Below are positions 51,701 through 60,700 of a stretch of 64,000 nt of DNA, one piece after another (the first letter of the stretch is position 1; every line of letters starts with the position of its first letter). A program made the translations under genes and the position numbers. The notes below the pieces were generated by a model. That model was given only the letters and a program-made list of their open reading frames with translations, ran no database searches and had not been told where the DNA came from. The stretch spans positions 191,092,760 to 191,156,759 of the forward strand of contig CM069433.1 in the NCBI GenBank assembly GCA_035610365.1, given 5' to 3'. This DNA comes from Aquatica leii. Its lineage: Eukaryota; Arthropoda; Insecta; Coleoptera; Lampyridae.

Positions 51701-54700
51701 TTTCGTTTTGTTTTAATGCGCTTAATCAATTAACCTCAATCTAACTTAGTTTTTTTTCTTTGAATTGTTTTTTGTTATCTTGACTAATTTAAATTGTTTT
51801 TTTGGTTTGAATTTTTTTTGGTAAAATAAATGTTAAATTTTCCATTTAGAGTGTATTCAACAAGAGCGGGCTTGTGGTTGGCAAGGGCCAGAAGTCTTTT
51901 TGAGTTTTCTGGTCACGGAATTTTGAATATAATCCATACCCATCTTCACTGAGCATCGGCATAACACCGTTTATGTTACTTTATTTCAGGCAAGTTTTGT
52001 TATTCCAGCTTTGGCACGTAACAATGTTTTGTAATAGATAATGTTAAGTCTCGTTTACACAGCTATATATTTGTACTGAGAAGCAAGTAATGTCCCGTTT
52101 TTTTATAACCAAGTGTACCAACAAGAAGACATTTGGTTACATCAATGGAATGCAGGACAACGAAATTCAACCAATGTAGCAATGATTAATGAGAAGCATT
52201 GGAGAGATACTTCCGGTACTAGATCTAATTAATCGACTTGTAGCACTAGCATATCTTTTGAATAAAGTCTATTGTGGTATTAACTAAACGTATTTTGTAC
52301 TCATTATTTAATTGCTTATCTTATATCTAATAATACAAGTTTTCTCAAGTATTTTATTGGTTTAATTAAAGTTTAATGTTTGTACTTGAATAAAAAAAGT
52401 ACTTTATACCTGAGATAACGAAACAATTTAGAAGGACAAATATATTGTTTTAAGTTTATAAATGATAACTGATCACACTCGGGTAAAATTTTTATACATA
52501 CCTTTGCTTCTTCTCTAGCTTTATTGTTAACATCAGTAGCAAAATTGTAATCTGCTCTAACAAATTTATTTGTTACAAGTGATGCCTTTTTTTCATATGT
52601 TTTTTCTAAAAAGTCTTTTACTTCTGCTTCACTAAGTAATTGACATACGTATACACTCCACGATAAACAAATTATCAACAAAAATATCTAAAATATAAAA
52701 AAAACAACGTAGAAATTAAATAGTGCTTATCAAAAAACAAAAAAAAGTTTTAATGAATGCATTGACAATTAGATTAGATTTCAACAATAATACTTTTTAA
52801 AACATTTATATTTTATTGTTAATAATCGGATTTAGATAAATGTACAAAGCTCAAATAAAATTTTGAAATTTAAATTTTTCCTTGTCTAAAAGATCCGAGT
52901 GATAAGTGTCGATATTTAAAGTTTCTCTTTATAGTAAATGATTCAATCGATTAAATTTGTATAAAGTGATTCGCAGAAAGCATTTGAAAAACACAAAAAA
53001 TATTTGATCTATTACTAGTAATCGAACAAATGATTGTTTTGTTCATGCACTGATAATAACCGTAGTAAATGATAACAAAAAAATAATTGAATCAACTATT
53101 TTCAGAATCAGTTATCAAGTTTCATCATTTTTTTTTCCTGGTTTTTGTGTCGCAATAATAATAATAATAATATGAAACACATACGTAAAGGAATGAAAAA
53201 GTTATTTGCTGAATAAGAAATAAAAGAATGATAAACAGTGCAGAAGTAAAATATAGTAAAAAACTAGCGAAAGAAACAGCTTGACAAAATGTTGACAGAG
53301 GATGAAGAAACATTTATAACATTAGCAACGCTAGAAGAAAAACCCGTGGGTTGAGCTACCTATCGGGCGCATCTCCAGGTTGTGGATTGGAGGGTAGATA
53401 AGATGTCACGCTACACAGCTTCGTTAGATGAGTTGAGACAACCCTGTTGGAGTCGCGTCCTAAAATCTGCACCAGCTTTCCCAGCTCAAGCCAACACTGG
53501 GGTAACGATGACTGTCGCTGCTCTGATGACTTTGATCAGCAGACACGGCAGCCAAACTCAAACCTCTTGCTGCTATGGACATGTCCCACAAGCAAGCAGT
53601 ACGGGGGGCGGTTTTGGCTTAATTGTCTGGACTAAGAGAAGGGAGATAAAAAAAACCTAAATCTAAGGTGAGGAAGAACAAAGAAGCAAAGACGGAAACG
53701 CCAAGAACGCAACAACGACACCAGACATCAACAGGGGCGCAAAAGCGCAAACTCTCCAGCAGTAGCACACCGGGGTCACAAAAACGACCGGTAAAGCAAA
53801 GTCGAGGGGTCGAAATAACCTAAAAAACACATTCAGGGACACTCTGACGGGAATTGCTCTTGCAATCATACCAAAAAGGTTTTTAAAAATACCGTCAGTC
53901 CTCAAGAATTCGAGATCATAAATTGTGCCCATAAAGGGGGATTACTGAAAATAACGTGCACAGTCAAGACAATCAAAAAGTGGCTAGTCGGCATTGGACC
54001 CGGACACTCTACTGAAAAGAATATTGGTACAGAACGACATCAGTACCAAAACGTGGCGGGTGGTTAACACTAAATTAGATAAGAAAAACCTAATACGTCC
54101 TGTTTATGGATAAGAGGTTCTGGGACAAAATGGCAGTACTACCCAACCAATTGCACCACGGATTTTCGAAGATCACTTTCCGGGCGCTGACCGAATCCAA
54201 AAAGGACAGCAAAGAACTGGATCCTACAGATGATGTCCACAGGCCAGAGTCGGCAAAAACGTATGGACGGGAAATGTAATGCTCAAATCCGTGAAGATAA
54301 ATATATATCACTGTAGGGCAGCAAGTAGATGGCTGCAGTTTGAGTAGGAATCGGGATAGGGATTGACAGTAGATAACAGGACACTCCGATTATCATCGAA
54401 TTCGCGAAGAGCGAGAATCCGATGTGTCGGGGTGTCAGGAGCGCCACACGACCGACACCTGTCATCATCTAAAACGCAAATTGTTTGAGATGGCAACACA
54501 ATCTGCCGTGTGAAGGCAGGATTTAGACGTACTGGTCAAGGAAATTGCACGAGCCATCCTTCCGAAGAACTTTGGAGCAGTAAATTTTGCAAAAGGAGAT
54601 GTAGGGGAAGATGCTTGGTTATAACACAAAAAGCATCTACAGGAACTGCGATAAGCCCCGAGGATAGTTCTGAGGAATAAAGGTTAGAGCAATGTCAGTT

Positions 54701-57700
54701 TTCTGACCACGTGGGAATGTCGAAGTCTATGGTACCAGATGTCTAAGCCATAAGTGAGCATGGGAATGGCTGCATTGTGAAAGATATTCGCAAGATGTTT
54801 TTTGTGAAGGTTCCATTTTAAGCGTGAGTATTTGTAGAACATGTTTTACAAAACTCAGTTTGCTGTCAAGCAATAGTCCGAGGTATTTGAATTCGAAGAC
54901 CCTACAGACAGAAGTATCAAGGAGGCGCAGACTTGGCGTAGAGCCAAAAACCATGTACTTAGTCTTGAGTGCAGAAATACATAATTTATTGCTGCTTGCC
55001 TAGCTAATCACAATATTATGTTAGATTTTGCTTCCAAGTATCGTCGGAAATTTGCAAACACTGTGACGATTATGTCGTCAGCATAAGCAAAAACGTTGCA
55101 GTCTACTGGAAAGTCTTTATCTAAGAGATCATTTACAACCAAGTTCCACAGAGTCGGCTCAAAAACCGAGCTTTGTGGACAGCCTCGTTCGACAAATGTA
55201 CTTAGAAACGTTCGCTTGTACAATAGTCATTAATCGATGGGCGGCGTCAGTCGTCGTTTTGCCATGAACAGAGCCATATTGACTAGGATGGAATAAAATG
55301 GCGGAATGTCGTCATGTATCTTTTACAGAAGTTGCCTAGTTCCGATAACAAAGTTATCAGAGCATTCGAGTTAGGGTTTGCGAGATTCTTATTTCCGGGC
55401 TTGAAAATAGTGATTAGCTTACCAGCTTTTCAGCTGGTAGGAAAATAACCAATTTTTTGAACAACGATCGTTGATGAGAGAGAATCTAGAACAACCGTTT
55501 GCAAAACATTACGATGTATTGCGTCAAGTCCAGAAACTTTATTCTTAGGGATTTTGCTAGCCACCACGGCTAAATCGTCGCTAGTGACCACCCAGTTCTG
55601 TCGAAAATTACTTTGCAAAACAAATCGGGATCTTATTTGGGCATGATAGGCATTCTCCGTCGAGGGATCGTCGTCTGGAACTAATGTTGAAACTATTACT
55701 TTAATCGTGTCTAATTCTGAGATTGTGTATCTGTCGCCGTCTAGGATGATAATCTGTAAACCAAGAACTCCTCGCCAAGCTTTTTTCAACGAAACTTTGC
55801 CAAGAGCTATACATTGCTGTCCTCATTGCCAGTTTGTACCGGTGAAGCGCGGCCTTGTACGAGGCAAGCCATTGATGTTTTAGGTCTGCAGGAGCTTTTG
55901 GTAGCGTTTTCGCAAACAACGCACCGCTCCCTTTAACCTGTCTAACTTAGGACTCCACCACGGTACACCAGCATTTTATCTTAGGCGTATGCTATTCAAG
56001 CCATTCTGGCAAGGATCGAGGATTATCTTGGTCAACTTATCAATGAAGGTGTCCACAGATTTGGGATCGTGGCACGAAGCATCACGTGGGAGATACGAAG
56101 AAATTAATTTTGCGATAGCATTATTTCGGCGAACGTTTGAAATCAAGGATTCTTTTGGGGATCGGTACGAGGTTAGGGGCATTGACGGTTAACTCAAACC
56201 GTATCAGTCGGAAGTTACTTTCTATTATATCGGGAATGACTGACCAGTCTACTATTTTTCTGGCTAAACAAGAAGAAGCTAATGTGCATCTGAGCCTAGA
56301 TGGCTAGCGAACGTAAAAGGTTGATGAGCTTTGTTGACAACAGAGAGGTTCACCCACGAGGTTCTCCACACATCATTCTCGTTCGTCGGTCACCGGGGAG
56401 TGACAGAGCGGCGATTTCGAATTGAAGTCACCTGCTATGAGAGGAATGCTTCTTAGTTCATTAAGAATTTTGTCTAAGTGTTGGAGATGAATACGAACAT
56501 CCTCACTCGGCGTCCAATAAACGCGGACGATTGCCAAAGAGGTGTTTCTAACCGTAACCATGGTTACCACATTGCAGTCATTTGTTAAATGGCTGAGTGT
56601 CAGCACTACGACGGATTTCGAACTATTGAAAACAATAGCCGAGTTGCACCGCATAGAAGAGGATGCGTCAATCTTGTTGAAGGGTACAACAGGTGTTGGA
56701 AATGGCTTTGTATCTTGCTTTTACAGTCTGTCCAATGATGGCCGTATTTCTGACAATTGAAGCAGCTAGTAACTCGGATGTGATCATTGACTCTACACGC
56801 ATTCCACGCTACATAAACGCGACGCGATGCCATAAGCTATAGTCGAACCTCGAAATGAACTTCAACGATTCAATTGCCACTTGGTTGGTTTTTAGGATCA
56901 AAACTAAACAAGATTTTTAAATGCTGATTGGCCAGATAAAGCATTACATCAGAGGCATCGTAAAGATTTTAGAAAATAATTGCTTCTTTCACTTGCTCAG
57001 GGTACTGGTTAGTGGGAATGTTTAAGAGGGATAGACGTGGTAACGATTTACTTTAGGGCTTAACCGCGAGACCGGTTTTGTCAAAGATAGCCGTAGGTAT
57101 TTTGGTATGGTCGGTTTTCTCTGATTCGAGTCTTATCGAGTTTTTTCCCGTCTTGGTTTTACGGTCAAGTCGAAAGCCGTACTTTTGGGGATCTAAGACT
57201 TTGATTAAAGTCGTCTTTGTCTCCTCAGTAGTCTTGAGAGGAGAATCAGGTTTAGGAATTATGACTACAGTCGAACGAGAAATAGGAGAAACAGATTTAA
57301 AAGAAGGTACCTTGACCTTTTCAACCATTTTGGAACAGTTGGGCAAGAGGCGCGCCAGTGACAGTTGTGGATAGCTTGGCTGATACATTCTGCAAGGCTG
57401 CTTGGACATCAGCCAAGGTTTTGGCGATGTCAGCAGTTTGCTGCGCGACACTACGGGAAATTATGGATTTTTGCAAAGTCGCTTAAAGCTTGCTGACGAT
57501 GTCAATCATCTCTGATTGATGGGAAGTTGTAATCTTACAGGCGGAGATTACTTTTGTTAGATGGAAGATGTCTGCATCGAAGGAAGCAAGGTATCAGTAA
57601 GGATTTCGTCATCCTCGTCTGCACGGCGACGCTTGGATAAGGCAGATTCAGCCACCATGGTGGAGGAAGCTGAAGCGGCATTTGACAATACTACCTTTAC

Positions 57701-60700
57701 CTCAATTGCAAGGTAATGGAGAAAAGAAGCATCGCATCTCTAGTGCAAAACTGGGTCAACTCAATGCTTAGGAATCGGACAGTAACAGCTACTCGGTATG
57801 GTAGCACTGTAGGAGCACTGTGGCTGGCGGGTGCCTACAAAACGGAGTGTGACAGCACAGCACCTCTACTGTGGTACCTTGTCATATACGGCTTACTGCA
57901 AGAATTAAATACGATCTTACCATTACCACAAACGGGAAGTTTAGAGCAATTGTTCGGACGGAAAACGACGGAAAACGGATGACATAAAACCACTTACGAT
58001 GTACGCACTCACGCTCTCGGTGACAAAAGAAGTCAAATATCTAAGACTCACTCTTGATACTAGACTGACCTTTAACGCTCATCTTTAAAAAATCTCAACG
58101 AAGGCCATTAGGGTTCTTAATGCAACAAAACAAATCGTCGGGCACACGTGGGGATTGAAATCCACAATGTCAAAATGGTTATATACTGTGGTAACAAAAC
58201 CCATCATCACATACGGTGTGCTTGTATGAGGTGAAAGAACCAACATGAATAGCACAGCTGCGAAGCTAGGCAAAGTACAGCGAATGGCATGTTTGCTGAT
58301 AACAGCAGATATGAGAACCACGCCCACAGCAGCTATAGAAGCGCTACTTTCACTTCTACCTTTACACCTCGTTGTAATGATGGAAGCAAGACAAGCAGCA
58401 TACAGGGTGCAGATTAATAAACACACGTCAATTACCGAGAAAAACAAACCGGGTATATACAAGGTGCTACGTGAAGTAACAATCTTAATAATGATATTTA
58501 ATTTCAAAAAAATTATCACATCTTAAAGAAGTTTAAAGTAATAATACTGTCGCGAGACAAGTGGACAAAAAAACATTTAGCCGGGCGCGGTTAAATAAAC
58601 TATCTGGTACACAAATGGGACCAAAAATTGGAACGGTACCGGAGCAGGAGTATATGAACGTAGGCACCATGAAAAGCAATTTTTAAATGAGTAAATATGC
58701 GTCCGCTTTTCAAGCTAAAGTTGCTGTTATTGAATGGTGTGTCAGGAACATTATCGACTCAAAATTATACGCAAATGGTCCGCTATCGATCATGTCTGAC
58801 AGCCAAGATCATGACATGCATAAACAGTCTGGAAATATTGGCAACTCGCCAACCACTGCAGCTCATCTGGATACCATAAGACCAGAATGTAAAGGAAAAC
58901 CTAATGGCGGACGCACTTGCTAAAAAGAGCACAACAGGGACATATATCGGACCTGAGCACGTTTTTGGAATCGCAGCAAACTATGCAGAAATTTTTCATA
59001 GACGAGACACACAAAACTTTTCTTTACAGAGCCACAAACAAACACTCAAACTGCACTATCAAGCATGAGTCTATTAAAGTTAAAGAAACTCACGAAACTA
59101 ATAACAGGGCACTGCGGCTTTAACAAACATATGCATAAAATAGGACTGCAAAGTAGCCCTCTTTCCCGCAGATGCTTGAAGGACGAAGAGATTCCGCAGC
59201 ATCTGCTCTGTAATTGCAAAGCATATCAAATGCAACGCTCAACGATTCTCGACAAACCAAAACTAACCGATAATAAGTTGAAAAAGGTCTCTTGGAATAA
59301 ACTTCTGAGCTTCATTGACGAAAGAGAACTGTTCAGGAAGTAATAAATCAAAGGTGCACAAAAGGACCAAAAAAAATGCAGTGCAAGGGCACTAGATAAA
59401 CCACCTCTTGAATTTAATTTTAAAAAACGCAAAAAAAATTCAGGGAAGTAATTTGAACGAAAACAAATTATTTGGCAGCAAAAAAAAATTGCAAAAAAAG
59501 TAGGTGCTTACAGTAAACAAAAACAAATTCGAAAAAATCTAAAACTGTAAGGGAGTCTAACTAAATGGGACATATAAAATATAACAAACTCGTTCAAAAA
59601 CAGATAGAAAAATATACAAAAATTCTAATTTGGGATTTTTAATGCCAATTTAGATCATTTTCCCGCAGATGCTTGAAGGACGACGAGATTTCGCAGCATC
59701 TGCTCTGTAAATGCGAAGCATATCAAATGCAACGCACAACGATTCTCGGCAAACCAAAACTAACCGATGATGAGTTGAAAAAGGCCTCTTGGAATAAACT
59801 TCTGGACTGTATTGACAAAACAGAACTGTTGAGGAAGTAATAAATCAAAGGTGCACAAAAGGACCAACAAGACCGCAGTGCAGGGGCGCTAGACGAACCA
59901 CCTCTTAAATTTAATTAAAAAAACACGAGAAACATTCAGGAAAGTAATTTGAAAGGTACTTAGAATAAAAAAACAGATTTGAAAAAATCTAAAACTATAA
60001 GGGGTCTAACTAAATGGGACATATAAAATATAATCGATAGTCGTTCAAAAACAGATAGAAAAATATACAAAAATTTTAATTTAGGATTTTTAATGCCAAC
60101 TTAGATCAAAAAGATCGACAGTCGATGCAATTCGCGTAATCAGTCAGATAATAGATACATATACCATGATTACAACATTGTGATATATGTATGCATTATA
60201 CTGATAGATGTGATTGATATCCAGAAAATATTTAATAAAAACTAGAAAATGCTAGAAGAGAATGTGGATCAATAAAAACAAAAAAAAATCGTCACAAAAA
60301 ACGGAGAAAAAAAAACATAAATTGAGTAGATAGTTTCTTCGAAAAAACAATTTTTGAATTTGTTTTTTTTCTTTTTTTTTATATCAAAAATCGACAAAAC
60401 AAAAACACGTTTTGATTGCAACATTACTTTTTTCCTATACCGTTTCGTGCGAGCGATCAACAACACAATAGTTTTCAATACGGACCTGGTTTTTTAACAT
60501 ATTGCAGAAGCTTCTTTTAATTGTTGTTATTGATATTGATAGACTTGGAATTAAAAAAGTTTAAATAAATCCATGTTTAGTGTACAATTTTAATATTTAA
60601 TTTATATTTCTATGCTTTTTATTATTACTTTCAACGATGTTTTTTATAAAATGAATTTAGTAATTTTAGTTGTAGAAGACGTTTTGCACTCTTGTTCCAG

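Noticed and set aside
36360-52023. LTRs at 36360 and 50227 as the two ends of one large element
   Set aside because: The second has its own ATGT duplication on both sides, so it is an independent solo LTR, and lengths differ (1,072 against 1,797 bp).
52373-52681. Start codon within exon 2
   Set aside because: The apparent start is TTG, not ATG, and the frame is open to a good splice acceptor upstream, so exon 2 is taken as internal.
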